NCBI GenBank assembly: GCA_010405405.1
Contig: MU004231.1
Location: 923,736-987,735, forward strand
Length of the DNA: 64,000 bases
Source of the DNA: Microthyrium microscopicum
Lineage: Eukaryota > Ascomycota > Dothideomycetes > Microthyriales > Microthyriaceae
Direction of reading: 5' to 3'
Numbering within the stretch: position 1 is the first letter of the stretch; each line of letters begins with the position of its first letter. This document shows, piece by piece, positions 51,864 through 63,113 of this stretch. The position numbers and the translations under genes are program-made. A model generated the notes under the pieces. That model saw only the letters and a list, made by a program, of their open reading frames with translations, was not told the origin of the DNA and made no database searches.

Positions 51864-54352
51864 ATGAGAGGTCAATTGCTGCGGCCTTCACTGGCCAGCA
51901 GTCCATGCTACCGAGTAAGTTTGCTCAATGGGTACCAATCTCTTTATTGACGTGATTCAAGGCCGCGTTGCTTCGAAGCTGTCGACGAAATTTCGCAACC
52001 ACCCAAGATGCTCCCAATGTAGCCTCTCGAACACCCCCTTATACGAAGCTCCTCAAAAACCTCGCCACAGTCCGCTCCGTCCTTGCTCCTACCCGCGCCC
52101 TTACTCTGGCTGAGAAGATCCTCTACTCCCATCTTGACTCGCCCGCCGAATCCCTCCTTACAAACACCGACAATGGCAAGTCCATTCGTGGTGCCGCAAA
52201 TCTTAAGCTCAAGCCTGATCGGGTGGCCATGCAGGACGCGTCTGCTCAAATGGCCATTCTTCAGTTCATGTCTTGTGGACTGCCCTCTACAGCTGTGCCA
52301 GCGAGCATTCACTGCGATCACATGATTGTAGGCGAAAAGGGCGCGGATGTGGATCTACCAGCCAGTATTGCGGGTAATAAAGAGGTATTTGACTTTTTGG
52401 AGAGTGCTTCGCGGCGCTATGGTATCGAGTTTTGGCCGCCTGGTGCGGGCATCATTCATCAGAGCGTACTGGAGAATTACTCAGCGCCTGGATTAATGAT
52501 GTTGGGCACGGATAGTCATACGCCGAATGCTGGTGGATTGGGCGCTATTGCGATTGGTGTGGGTGGTGCAGATGCTGTGGACGCGTTGGTTGATGCACCG
52601 TGGGAGTTGAAAGCACCTAAGATTTTGGGAGTGGAGCTGGTGGGTGAGCTGTCAGGCTGGGCCTCACCGAAGGATGTTATTCTGGCTCTGGCTGGCCAAT
52701 TGACTGTAAGAGGAGGTACCGGATTTCTTATTGAATACTTTGGATCGGGCGTGGATACGTTGAGTTGCACGGGTATGGCGACCATTTGCAACATGGGTGC
52801 TGAAGTGGGAGCAACGACGTCGATATTCCCATTCTCATCTGGCCATATTCCATATTTACAGGCAACACATCGTGGCTCAATTGCAACGAAGGCAGCGGAG
52901 TTGTCTGGAATGCCGGAGAAGCAGAACCTACTCCGACCTGATTCAGGAGCAGAGTATGATCAAGTTGTTACGATTGATATGTCAACGCTGGAGCCTCACA
53001 TTAATGGACCGTTTACCCCCGATTTCAGCACACCTATCTCCAGATTTTCGGAGGTTGTTAAGGAGAAGGAATGGCCCGAAACGTTTTCTTCGGCTTTAAT
53101 TGGCAGCTGTACAAACAGTTCGTACGCTGACATGACAAGAGCTGAGGATCTCGTCAAACAAGCGTCGGCCGCAGGGTTAAAGCCAAAGGCGGACTTTTTC
53201 ATTACACCTGGAAGTGAACAGATCCGAGCTACTCTGGAACGAGACTCGACGCTGTCAACTTTTGAATCCGCCGGCGGCGTCGTGCTCGCAAATGCATGCG
53301 GACCATGCATCGGACAATGGAAACGGACCGATGGAGTCGAAAAGGGTACATCTAATGCCATATTCACCAGCTACAACCGCAACTTTCCCGCCCGCAACGA
53401 TGGCAATCGCGAAACCATGAACTTCCTCGCTTCCCCCGAACTCGTCACCGCCCTTAGCTATGCTGGCTCCACAACGTTCAATCCACTCACCGACTCCATT
53501 TCCACCCCATCCGGCGAGTCCTTCAAATTCACTCCTCCCAAAGGCCAAGATCTACCCTCTGCCGGCTTTGCCACTGGCAATCCAGACTTTCTACCCTCAG
53601 CTCCCACACCCACACCCTCCGTAGAAGTGAAAGTCAGCCCCACTAGCGACCGTCTCGCCCTCCTCGACCCTTTCGCACCCTTCCCCGAGTCTGATCTTTC
53701 CGGCCTCAAAGTGCTATACAAAGTCAAAGGCCAATGTACCACCGACACCATCAGTGCCGCCGGCCCATGGCTCAAATATAAAGGCCATCTCCCCAACATC
53801 AGCGAAAACACGCTCATTGGCGCTGTCAATGCCGCCACTGGCGAAACTAACGTCGCTTATGACAATGATGGCTCATCCTCATCCATTCCCGCCTTAGCCA
53901 AGCGCTGGAAGGAAGCTGGACAAGACTGGCTCGTGGTCGCCGAGCATAACTACGGCGAAGGATCCGCGCGTGAACACGCTGCGCTACAACCGCGATATCT
54001 AGGTGGGCGGGTGATATTGGCAAAGAGTTTTGCAAGAATCCACGAGACGAATTTGAAGAAGCAGGGTGTTGTGCCACTGACCTTTGTTAACGAGGCGGAC
54101 TATGATAAGATGTTGGCATGTGATGATGTCGATACACAAGGACTGTATGATACCCTACGAAATGGTGGAAAGGGCGAGGTGGAATTGGTTGTTAGACGTG
54201 ACGGCAAGGAGATTGCGAGGGTCAAGACGAAGCATACGTTAAGTAAGGACCAGGCAGGCTTCGTGCTGGCTGGAAGTGCGTTGAATGTGTTGGCTCGCAA
54301 GGCGAGTGAGGACCGGGAGGCCGTTACAAGGCAGAATGAGTTGAGCGACTAG
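51864..54352 (+). CDS. ACO2: Mitochondrial aconitase, ACO2 type
   Basis: Exon 1 (51864-51914, MRGQLLRPSLASSPCYR) is joined by a 47-nt intron to exon 2 (51962-54352), giving 813 residues. The basic, Ser/Arg-rich N-terminus (LRSCRRNFATT) looks like a mitochondrial presequence. The three 4Fe-4S cysteines are visible (SCTNSSY, then NACGPCIGQW), as are swivel-domain active-site residues (EGSAREHAAL). Aconitases dehydrate and rehydrate citrate/isocitrate. The ACO2 branch in yeast is linked to homocitrate dehydration in lysine biosynthesis, and this length and sequence (for example GLMMLGTDSHTPNAGGLG) fit that branch better than the main citric-acid-cycle enzyme. Which substrate dominates cannot be read from sequence. 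Confidence 0.85.
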
Positions 54353-54707
54353 AGTGAACCTACTGGAGCGGATCTTTGCTGGCTTGTTTGTCATGGCTGT
54401 ATATAGGACGGTAAGAATAAAAGGAAATTTGTTCTATTTTATGCTTCGCTACTATGCTAGCACCGTTCTTTTGAGATTTGTAGAGTAGTGCCATTCATTC
54501 ATCAGGGTATCCATCCATCCATCTCGCTAGTTAATCTCAATCCTACAGCTCGTATCCATATCCACATAAGCTGTCTTCCCGTGCCGCGCTTTTTACGTTC
54601 CAATCACCATTTTTTAGCCCCAGATTTACTGTACATGTCTCTTCGTCCTCATCCTCATTCTTCATCATATGCCCCACGGTGTCTCCTAATCCCCTTGAAC
54701 AATACGC
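54353..54707. other. Intergenic, convergent
   Basis: 3' flanks of the aconitase and KGD4 genes; nothing else seen. Confidence 0.5.
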
Positions 54708-55174
54708 TCAAGCTATCGTCGAAGCCCCACCACTCTCAATAGCCTCAATCTCCGCCGCCGTCCACTCCAGCTTCGCATACCGATTCGGCAGCTCACTACG
54801 ATCAAAGTACGCGCCCTGCGGTGCCGCGATTGGTCCTAGTGATGCTCCGCTTTTGGAGGCAATGGTTCCTGAGCCGAGGGTTGTGTTTAGGGGGCCGTGT
54901 TGTTGGGCTGCTTGGCGGTAGGTTGCGAAGGTGTTGGGGAGGGTATTTGAGGGGGCGGCAGGGTGGGCTACGGGGGAGTGGTCGATTTCTGGAAGAAGTT
55001 TGTTAGCTGGGTGGTTGGGGAAGAGTTGGTGGTGTATGTACGGGAGTGAGTGGTGTATGGGGAGTGGGAGAGTTGGTGGTGAGGGAGGAACTTACTGGTT
55101 GGTGTGGTACGCTTGCCGAGAAAGCGGATGAGGGGTTGGCGCTGTTGCTGGAGGAGTTTGGCTGTGGGGAGCAT
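54708..55174 (-). CDS. KGD4: Alpha-ketoglutarate dehydrogenase subunit 4 (Kgd4/MRPS36 type)
   Basis: Exons 55096-55174 and 54708-54988 flank a 107-nt intron (GTAAGT...CTTCCAG), giving 119 residues. The product matches the Kgd4 layout: N-terminal presequence with LIRFLGKRT, then HPAAPSNTLPNTFATYRQ and AQQHGPL, a Gly/Ser linker (GSGTIASKSGASLG), and a C-terminal YFDRSELPNRYAKLEW...EIEAIESGGA. Kgd4 (once annotated as mitoribosomal protein Ymr31/MRPS36) recruits the E3 subunit to the 2-oxoglutarate dehydrogenase complex in the mitochondrial matrix. Without the intron the frame reads into Pro/Thr/Ser-rich noise, so the splice is well supported. Confidence 0.85.
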
Positions 55175-55773
55175 TGTGAGGGTTGGGAGCTTGAAGACTC
55201 GATGTGTTTGTGGGATTGGGTTGCGGGTTGTCTTGTAGGTATTGATGTATTGCGGGTCGGATGAGTGGAAGGTTGCGGGATTGTTTCGTTGCTTGTTTTA
55301 GAAGAGATTGTTGGTTTTGGTGGTGATTGAAGAGGTGCTGAGGCTGTAAGAGGTGAAGATTGGTAGTGTGAGGAGTGAAGAGGAAATGTAGATGGATCAA
55401 TAGTAATTCTTGGGGAGAAATGGGAGAAATGGGAGAGATATAAAAAGAGTTTATGGGAGCTTTTCAAAGAACAAGGATTGGTGGTTGGAGGTCAAGGAAG
55501 GTGTCGGGATGGTTCGGTGCAGGAAAAGTCCAAGCTTCTGCTAATTCAATGTCCGAAATCACATTTGCATCATGCAATTCTCATGCTGTCCTTCTCTCTC
55601 TCCTCATAATATATCAAATGAGGCTTGTATTTGTCTCGGACTTGAACCTGTATTGCTGAGAGGCTTGCACACCGTCTATTCTCTGTTCAGCGCGTCAGAT
55701 CCACCTTAGGCTGAGTATTCCCCGAAGTGAATTCCACACGTCGAATATTCTCCCTGAGTCAACATTCACTTGT
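55175..55773. other. Gene-free stretch
   Basis: 5' flank of KGD4. G/T-rich low complexity; nothing supported. Confidence 0.45.
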
Positions 55774-55950
55774 TTACTCAACCAAGGATTTAACAGTATC
55801 CCCACGAAACACTTTTTCAGCGAAGATCCAGAACATCTCCTGACCTGCAAACCCCAGGCCCGCAATTAACAACACATGAAAATCAAGCGCCAAACGTGAA
55901 GACGTGCATATCATTCCTCGCGCATCAACTCCATTTTCGCTGCTCAGCAT
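55774..55950 (-). CDS. Small putative membrane protein (58 aa)
   Basis: Starts MLSSENGVDARGM. Contains one hydrophobic span (LALDFHVLLIAGLGFAGQEM), an aromatic patch (FWIFAEKVF) and a charged end. This resembles tiny fungal mitochondrial or ER membrane proteins, but I cannot name one. An upstream extension of 39 residues is possible. It is divergent from MED18. Confidence 0.4.
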   Translation of the reverse strand: MLSSENGVDARGMICTSSRLALDFHVLLIAGLGFAGQEMFWIFAEKVFRGDTVKSLVE

Positions 55951-56382
55951 TGGTCCCTGCGTCGTCTTTCTCCGACTTCTCCCGGTGCCGTCCGACGACT
56001 TCTTACCTCTCTTTCTGCAAACAAGCGACCAGGCTCCAGCACGCCAAAGAGCCCCAGATTCTGTCATTTTCCCCAGACTGCGCTACCAGGGTTCCATCCC
56101 ACTAATATCTTCCCCTTCACGCTCGGCAACCTTTCTGTCTGCGGATCTCGGCGACCGCCCATATCACATCTCGTCTAGTGCCCTACCGAACAACCTTGGA
56201 TTTCTAAGAGAGCGTCTGAGCAGTTGCCCATTTGGGCCACGTACCTATGCATACGTACTTGCCCGTTGAAAACCTCACTATATCTCCCAAGTGAAGAACC
56301 TAGGGTGTACAACACTTCAACCGAGGAGGTTTGAATTTACAGTTTGTCAGCTTCTCACGTTCAGATACACGCGATTTTTGTC

Positions 56383-57209
56383 ATGCATGAGCTCATTCTA
56401 TACGGCCAAGTGCCGACCAAACGCTATGAGCAAATCCTCAATATACTGGCTGGCATGACAGGCTCACAACCCCAGCGACGCATTGAGCGACACGTGATAT
56501 ACCGTCCTATACGCAATCCTCCAAAGGAAGATAGCAAGAGTTTGAAAGATCAGAGTATTGCGACTAAGAGTCAGAAATTCGACCCGAAAGCAAAGGAGCT
56601 ATATTACGTGAGACTGGTCAAAAATCTGAAACAAAGCGACTTTGGGACTTCCTCAGAGCCTCTTACGAATGATGACTGGCGATTGGTATTTTGGGATATA
56701 ATGGATCCAGCTATCAAAGAGGTAATGATGCGGGCGGCGATGGAAACAGAGCTTGAGACAGATGATGTTGAAGCGTATATGACCAATCTGCAGTACAAGT
56801 GAGTATTCTTTCTCCACAAAAGCAGCATAATACTAATTGTACTAGACAACACAACCACCTTATCTTCGATGGACAACAATATGTTTATGGCAACATTGTC
56901 TTGCATCTCCACACCTTGCGTCACTTTCTAGATCCCCAGCCTACTGAGCCAACTTCACCGCTTCCAAAACTCGGGGACATTCCACCAGTGGATCCAAATT
57001 CATACTTACTCCAAGCAACTGTTCGAGTCACTGACGGAACCAATACTGATCAAGTGAAACAAGGCATAGCCGAATTGCAAGTGTTACAACAGAGACTGGA
57101 AAATATCATTGACCTCTACGCTCCTGGACGGTTTGACATGCCTAGTAGAATTTGGCCGGCCATTGGACCAGCAAAGGCTCTTGAGAGAGCGGCGATGGCT
57201 TCCAAATAG
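56383..57209 (+). CDS. MED18: Mediator subunit 18 (Med18/Srb5)
   Basis: Exons 56383-56798 and 56846-57209 flank a 47-nt intron (GTGAGT...TACTAATTGTACTAG), giving 259 residues. It begins with the family signature MHELILYGQVP...ILAGM, then PQRRIERHVIYRPIR. The C-terminal half has the lipocalin-like barrel strands (HLIFDGQQYVYGNIVLHLH, YLLQATVRVTDGT) and closing helix (LENIIDLYAPGRFD). Med18 sits in the head module of the RNA polymerase II Mediator complex with Med20 and Med8. The start was set at the methionine of the conserved MHEL, not the in-frame upstream extension. Confidence 0.88.
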
Positions 57210-57599
57210 GATCCTCTTGTATACGCATTTAATTGCAAGCAACGCAATTTATTCACATTCACCACATTCCCACACTCAGCCAATTGTCCCAGAATTGGGT
57301 GCCTATTTCAAGCCATTGAAATCCAAAAGGAAGGGATGTTTAGTCTCGAAATACAATTGGTTCGATGGTCCCCAACAGGGAGAGTCCGTGCATGCGACGG
57401 GCTAAAAACGCGAGCAATGCGAATTGGGAATGCGATGCAACCAATCACCACTGTCAGCCTTGTTTTCAGCCTCATATTCCCTGCTCTTGGCTGACCAGGC
57501 AGATACAATTGTCCCAAGAATCGCAACTACAAATACAAGTCCAGATCTGAAGCTTGAAGTTTAGATTCAGTACAACAGTTCAAACAGTCATCTTCAATC
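57210..57599. other. Intergenic
   Basis: 3' flank of MED18 and promoter of the monooxygenase; nothing else seen. Confidence 0.45.
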
Positions 57600-58939
57600 A
57601 TGCCTGTCAACAAAGTTCTCATTCTTGGTGGCGGTATTGCTGGTATTGCTTTGGCTATTGCTCTCACCAAATCCAATATACCAGTTGAAATATTCGAGAT
57701 TCGCGATGAACGTGAGTAGCTCTTCTTTAATCCATCATATCCGGATTTTCTTCCTATTCAGTTTGTGTATTTCTTAACTTGTAACGACTGTGCTATTACA
57801 ATCACAGACTTGTGACAATACTGACAGTTGAAATAGCTTCAAACATTGGCGGCGCCGTCAATTTGACCCCCAATGCCATGCGCTATCTCGAATATCTCGG
57901 AGTATCCTCAAGTCTCATGGACACCTGCGAATGTCCCGCCATTGAAATCTTCTCCCTCAGAACTGGCGCCAAACTCGCCGCTCTCTCCTTCGACGACGTC
58001 AACGCTTACAAATTCCGTGCCCGCCGTGTCATCCGCTCTGCACTAATCCACGCTTTGATACAAACACTTGGCGATCTCAACGTCTCGATCCAGTACAACA
58101 AGCGAGCCACATCCATTTCTGAAACCTCGGATTCCGTAACCCTTCAGTTCGCAGACGGTACATCCGCCACGGGCTCCCTACTTGTAGGCGCAGACGGCGT
58201 CCATTCCTTCGTCCGCTCACATATCGACCCCTCCCGTACCGTTACTTACACCGGCGTCGCCAGCGCCTACGCCTTCCTACCCGCATCTTCTATTTCCGCG
58301 CGCCTGCCCTTTGTTGCAACAGCACTATACTCTGGCCGCGCAGGCAGTGTACTCCTCAGCTACACCGATGCCGCACGCACCCAGCTCTATGCCGGCCTCG
58401 TAATGGAAGTTCCTGCACCAGACTCCGATCTCGGCCGTGAAGGCTGGCGCGCCCACAACAAAGACCGTGAAGCCGTCCGCCGAGACTTGACCACTCGCTT
58501 CGCTAGCCCGGCAGTCCCACAAGTCAGCGAACTCATCGAGAAAGTTGACGAGTGGTGGTTGCGTCCTGTGTATAAGCTGCCGCCGAGTGGAGTCTGGTGG
58601 AAGGGTCAGAGTGTGTTAGTTGGTGATGCGGCGCATGCGATGCCACCGCAGGGTGAGAGTATTGGACTGGCGTTGGAGGATGTTGTGTTGCTGACTAGAG
58701 TTTTGGAGAAGCATGGAGGGACACAGAGCGCGGGCGAGATGTTTGAGGTGTATGATGAGAAGAGGAGAGAAAGGGTGGAGGCTGCATGGGAAGAAGCGAG
58801 TTGGCGCTGGGAAAGTGTCAAGGATAAAGGCGTTGTGGCGACGTGGGCGAGGGAGATTATGACGCCGTGGGTGCTGTGGTTTATGCAGGGGAAGAAGGCG
58901 AAGGAGATGATGTATGACGTTAGGGAGATTGAGATATAG
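57600..58939 (+). CDS. FAD-dependent monooxygenase (salicylate-hydroxylase type)
   Basis: Exons 57600-57711 and 57828-58939 with a 116-nt intron (GTGAGT...CTGACAG) give 407 residues. Group A flavoprotein hydroxylase signatures are all present: GxGxxG dinucleotide motif (LILGGGIAGIALAIAL), the IGGAVNLTPNAMRYL segment, the DG motif (LLVGADGVHSFVR), and the GD motif (VLVGDAAHAMPPQGESIGLA). These enzymes use NAD(P)H and O2 to hydroxylate aromatic or polyketide substrates in the cytosol. The length is typical. The 3' end is 116 bp from the convergent dehydrogenase gene, suggesting a shared pathway, but the substrate is unknown. Confidence 0.82.
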
Positions 58940-59055
58940 GGGTGATGGTTTGCGGTGTTTGGATAGAGACTTTTGAGCGTTGTAGGTTGGCAATTTTATT
59001 CGAGTATCTACCCGGGTACTTCGGTACATTGTAGTTCTCCCACTGTACAGAGAGA

Positions 59056-59966
59056 TTACTGCCCAGTCATACCGCCACTCACCGAGATATACTGCCCAGT
59101 AATCCATCGACTCTTCTCATTAACAATCAACAACACCGCATCAGCAATATCATCAGTGGTGCCAATCCTCTCAGCCGCCCGAATGAATCCCATGGCAAAA
59201 TTCTTCGCTTCTTCGGCATGATCACCCTGAATATCTGTATGAACTGGCCCGGGAGCGATCGAGTTGACAGTGATGCCCTTACTTCTGCCAAACTGGAAAA
59301 CACCCCATCAGCTCTACATTTGACATGGTGGGATGGTAAACTCACTTCTTGTGCCCAGACATAGGTCAAACTATCCAAAGCGGCCTTGCTAGCTCCATAG
59401 ACTGGCGCAATCGGCATACCCATCTTGCTAGCGGCGGAAGAGATATTGATGATGCGGCCGCCTGGAGGCATATGTGGGATAACTGCTTGGGTCAACAAGA
59501 TTGGGCCGAGGATGTTGACGTTAAGGATTTCGTCGGCGGCTTCTTTGGTTACGTCGAGAGAGGTGTGTACGTTGAGTACGCCAGCGTTGTTGACTGAATG
59601 AATCCCAGTTAGTGTGCGAATAAAATTGGATGGACTTGTTGACTTATGTGTCTCAGTGGGGTATCTCTTACCTAGAATATCGATATGATCGACGTTGAAA
59701 GCTTTCAGTGTCTCAGAAACAAGCCGCTTTGAATCTTCTTCAACGCCAACGCTGGCTTGGACGACTGTGGCTCGACCGCCTGCGTCTTGGATTCTTTTGC
59801 CTACAATGGCAGCTCGAGGGGCTGAAGAGTCAGACACATAGTTTAGTGTGACTGCGGCGCCGTTGCGTGCAAGGGCGTATGCGATGTATGCTCCAATGCC
59901 ATTCTCACGGCCCGATCCAGTGACGATGGCGACTTTACCAGCTAGGGAGAGGGTATCGACTGTCAT
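59056..59966 (-). CDS. Short-chain dehydrogenase/reductase
   Basis: Exons 59672-59966, 59346-59593 and 59056-59292 with introns of 78 and 53 nt give 259 residues. Classical SDR features: cofactor loop TGSGRENGIG, NNAG motif completed across intron 1 (VNNAGVLN), catalytic Ser (ISSAAS), catalytic Tyr-x3-Lys (VYGASKAAL) and the APGPVHTD loop after intron 2. The end GQYISVSGGMTGQ resembles the final strand of FabG-like reductases. An Asn (NYVSDS) at the end of the second strand and the small residues after it fit NADP(H), but this is inference. It is likely a cytosolic oxidoreductase working with the neighbouring monooxygenase. Confidence 0.85.
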
Positions 59967-60541
59967 GATTGTGAGTGAAAATAGAAAGAATGCTAGAAAC
60001 CGATTAATAGGCTTGCTTAGAGTTGTTGAGTGCGTGAAGTCAGAGAGAGTTGAATCGCCTTATTTATACCTCTCGACAATCGTCCGCCGAGTTAGGGGAA
60101 GTAGTGATTTGATATTGTATGTTAAGGTCAATATTCTTGACACTTACCATTTTGGGAAAATGTGAACGCTCAGTTCAGAATAGTCGTATGGAGAACTTTC
60201 ATTCCTCCGGCTCGGATTCCAGTATGAATCATGCATAACTTCTAGAAGAGGCTCAAGATATCGAATGAAAGCCCTAGGCCCAATTAGGAAAATGATAGAG
60301 ACGAAAGCAGTTAGATCAACTCGCTTGGCATGCGTTTTTGCTGATATGACGCAGCATTGCGGCATGAGAAGGATGCCAGCATTGGTAATTGCTAGAAGAG
60401 AAGTCCCATTGATCGTCATGATCATTCGGTTGGACTGATTTCTAGTACGTGCACAAGCTAGGGAGTGGAGATCAACTGCTTCAGCTAGAACGGCAATCTC
60501 TGAGCTTTTTGGAATGCGAGCTATATCTCATATTCTCCAGC
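59967..60541. other. Intergenic
   Basis: Promoter of the dehydrogenase and 3' flank of the next gene. A 93-residue minus-strand frame here (60144-60425) has no supporting features. Confidence 0.4.
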
Positions 60542-62304
60542 TTAGTTGAGTTGAGAACCTATCACCTCTTCTCTAAGCATTTCTGCATCTTCATCCAGGA
60601 TCTCATTGATCCATATGATATCTTTAACCACATCAAGCAGATCGTCCCACTTGATCAAACCCATCTCTCTCATGGTGGCAGATATCTCACTGACGTACCA
60701 TAATCGACCATTCTTCTCTGCTAATGCTCCTATCATGAGCACCCACAGATGAAGGTCCATGAATGAGGACCAGTCTACCGCAACCTGGGTAAGAAATTGC
60801 GAAAGTCGAAGTTTGCATTCGGGGACGCCACTTGGTACCACTCCGTGATGTTTTTTGATCATGGCAATGAACAATATAGAAGTTAGCCGAAGCGCTTCGC
60901 GGATTGCTGATCCGGGATAATTTGAATATGCCACTGCCGGTTGTATATCCCGGGACATACAAAGAAACCCATGCGCCACAGAATGGAGACGAATGCATAT
61001 GAATGTCCCGTCCTGCGAGAGGTTGTTGCTGGTTGCCGAGCTGTTCGCATGTCGAGCCAAACTTGCTAACGAAAACAGATTGTCGCGAATATCAACCAAT
61101 TCTGGATATTGAGTTTCCCATTTCTGAACAAATGTCAAAATCCTAGGTGAGTGGTGTAATTCCGGTTCGATACTGGAAATCTGCGGCAGTTCAAAGCGAG
61201 GAACAGTGTCCAGGATAAGAGAACCGGCAACATCGACCCTAGCTTTTGTCAGTGAAGCCTAAGGATTGAGATTGCGGTATGGCAATACCACAAAATAGTT
61301 GTCTGCAAGATATGCAAGCCGAGGAACGATTGCAGACCCCCACGGACTTTGATTATCTTTTGCAGTCCGCTCATGTGAAGCTTCCACCTATCCCAGTTCC
61401 CGATGTTCGTCTGGTGTTGCGTGAGTTGAAAATTTGGAAGACGTTCAATCGCTGACAGAAGCTCACATCAAAACAAGCGAATCCGAGTATTGTACCGACC
61501 ACGCCATCACTTGCGCTCTCCTTAGGGTCCTGCCATGAATAAGTTCAATGACACCAGAAACAAGGCTTGTGCAGCAGTCGTTGATGCAGAATACTAACCT
61601 GAAGCCGTTGGTTTATTTCCTGTAGAGATGCAGTGTAATACGTCAGGCATTCGGTTGAATCCTCTATCTTGTAATTGAATCTACGGGAAATCGCGAGAGC
61701 AGCTGTCGCGAGAGTGAGGTTTAAAGCACTACTATCTGACATTCCAATTGTAGTCCATATTTGCAACGTAGGTCTCGCTCGTGGCTCAATAGTATGCCAT
61801 ACTGCTACTGATTAGTTGCGGGAACAATATTAGCCCACCAGAACCAAGCGTACAATAATCAATCAGCTGGATTGTCCTAGAGTTTGGTTTGACTGGATAG
61901 GGTGCTAATGGACTGAATCCCCGACCAGTTCCAAGAGGCCTCAGATAGTCTAGAGAGTCAAAGTTGCTGTCTGAGCATTGCATGTATTCAATTTCTTCTA
62001 TTAACAGGGGTTCTTTGTCGAGTCTCTGGGCATCTTTCCGAGCTGTTCCCTGCTGTTGCTTTGACTTCAAGTGCAGAGGTGTATCTTCTCTTGAGACCAG
62101 GACATCCACTGGAGGATCACATTGCGATCGTTTAGCCCGGTCTGCGCTTCTTTTCGCATGTCGCCGGACTTTAAATTGCTTGCTTGGGGTTTTGATCTCG
62201 CTCGGACTAGTGATTGTAATGAAGGAATACTTTGGTGACTTTTTGATTGGTATGTTGGCAACGAATGTGGGCGCAATGTTATTGAAATCTCTAAATGTTG
62301 ACAT
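60542..62304 (-). CDS. Fungal transcription-factor-domain protein (no zinc cluster)
   Basis: Five exons (61854-62304, 61599-61807, 61467-61529, 61289-61410, 60542-61238) with introns of 46, 69, 56 and 50 nt sum to exactly 514 codons. The N-terminus carries the FITITSPSEIK...FKVRRHAKR motif seen at the head of many Pezizomycotina transcription-factor-like proteins. It is followed by QLIDYLAVWHTIEP, WKLHMSGLQKIIKVRGGL and LILDTVPRFELP, the usual landmarks of the fungal-specific TF domain (PF11951/DUF3468 type). No C6 zinc cluster is present. Such proteins are thought to regulate nearby metabolic genes. The adjacent dehydrogenase and monooxygenase are plausible targets (inference). Confidence 0.8.
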
Positions 62305-63113
62305 TGTTCAATATACCTAGAAACATTTAGATCCTGACTGATAGAAGCATTGCCCAAATCAAGTTGTACTAAGAGGTATGAGCTGCTCAGAGCTATGGCC
62401 CGATTCAATTTGTAAGCCGGTGGAGGAGGACACTCAAAGGGGCACTTGGACGTTTGAAACTTGGACCCATCGACGAACTGTTGGCCGCAGATGCACCGCA
62501 GTCCTTAATGTCTGTAATCCAAACCCTCTTCAAGAATATGACCTCACACGCGATCCCTGAAATCCAGATTTGAAAATTGGGAGGAAGTAACAGGTAGTCT
62601 CCCGAGAATAGCGGCTAGCAAAGGCAAGATCACTCTGTGCTGCCATCAACTACGATGGCTGCCATGATACTTTTTAAACTGAAGGCCGCCTTGACTGCTG
62701 TGAATCGATGCGAGATATCACTGGGTGATTAGTATCGTCGATGGCTCCCGTAGCACTGGATAAATAGCGAAGCGGGTGGCAGCCATCGTATCAGGGGGCC
62801 AAAGCGTGGAAAATAAAGCTAATCTGAAATGGTGTTAGTTCATTCAATTCGTATGCGCTTGCACGCGGCGGGAGATCTTCCGGAGACCTACGACATGTTG
62901 ACATCTTGGATTTCATCAACTTTCTCAACTTTTCCCAACGTTATGCAACCATTTCGCGTTCCATTTCCATAACTTCCGAGTTTCCCATCGCATCATATGG
63001 GTCCCATAAGCAACTTTAAACCCCATAAACAGCTCTAAATCCCATCGGTTTTCGTCCGCCATTGCATAACTCATCAAATCATACATCAACATACATCGAC
63101 ATACACATCCATC
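62305..63113. other. Divergent promoter region
   Basis: 809 bp between the start codons of the TF-domain and palmitoyltransferase genes. No supported gene. Confidence 0.45.

Noticed and set aside
54968-55467. Pro/Ser/Thr-rich frame overlapping KGD4 exon 1
   Set aside because: The KGD4 intron and upstream region produce it; the spliced product matches a known protein family.
60144-60425. 93-residue minus-strand frame between the dehydrogenase and TF-domain genes
   Set aside because: Not joined to either neighbour by plausible splice sites and no recognisable features.
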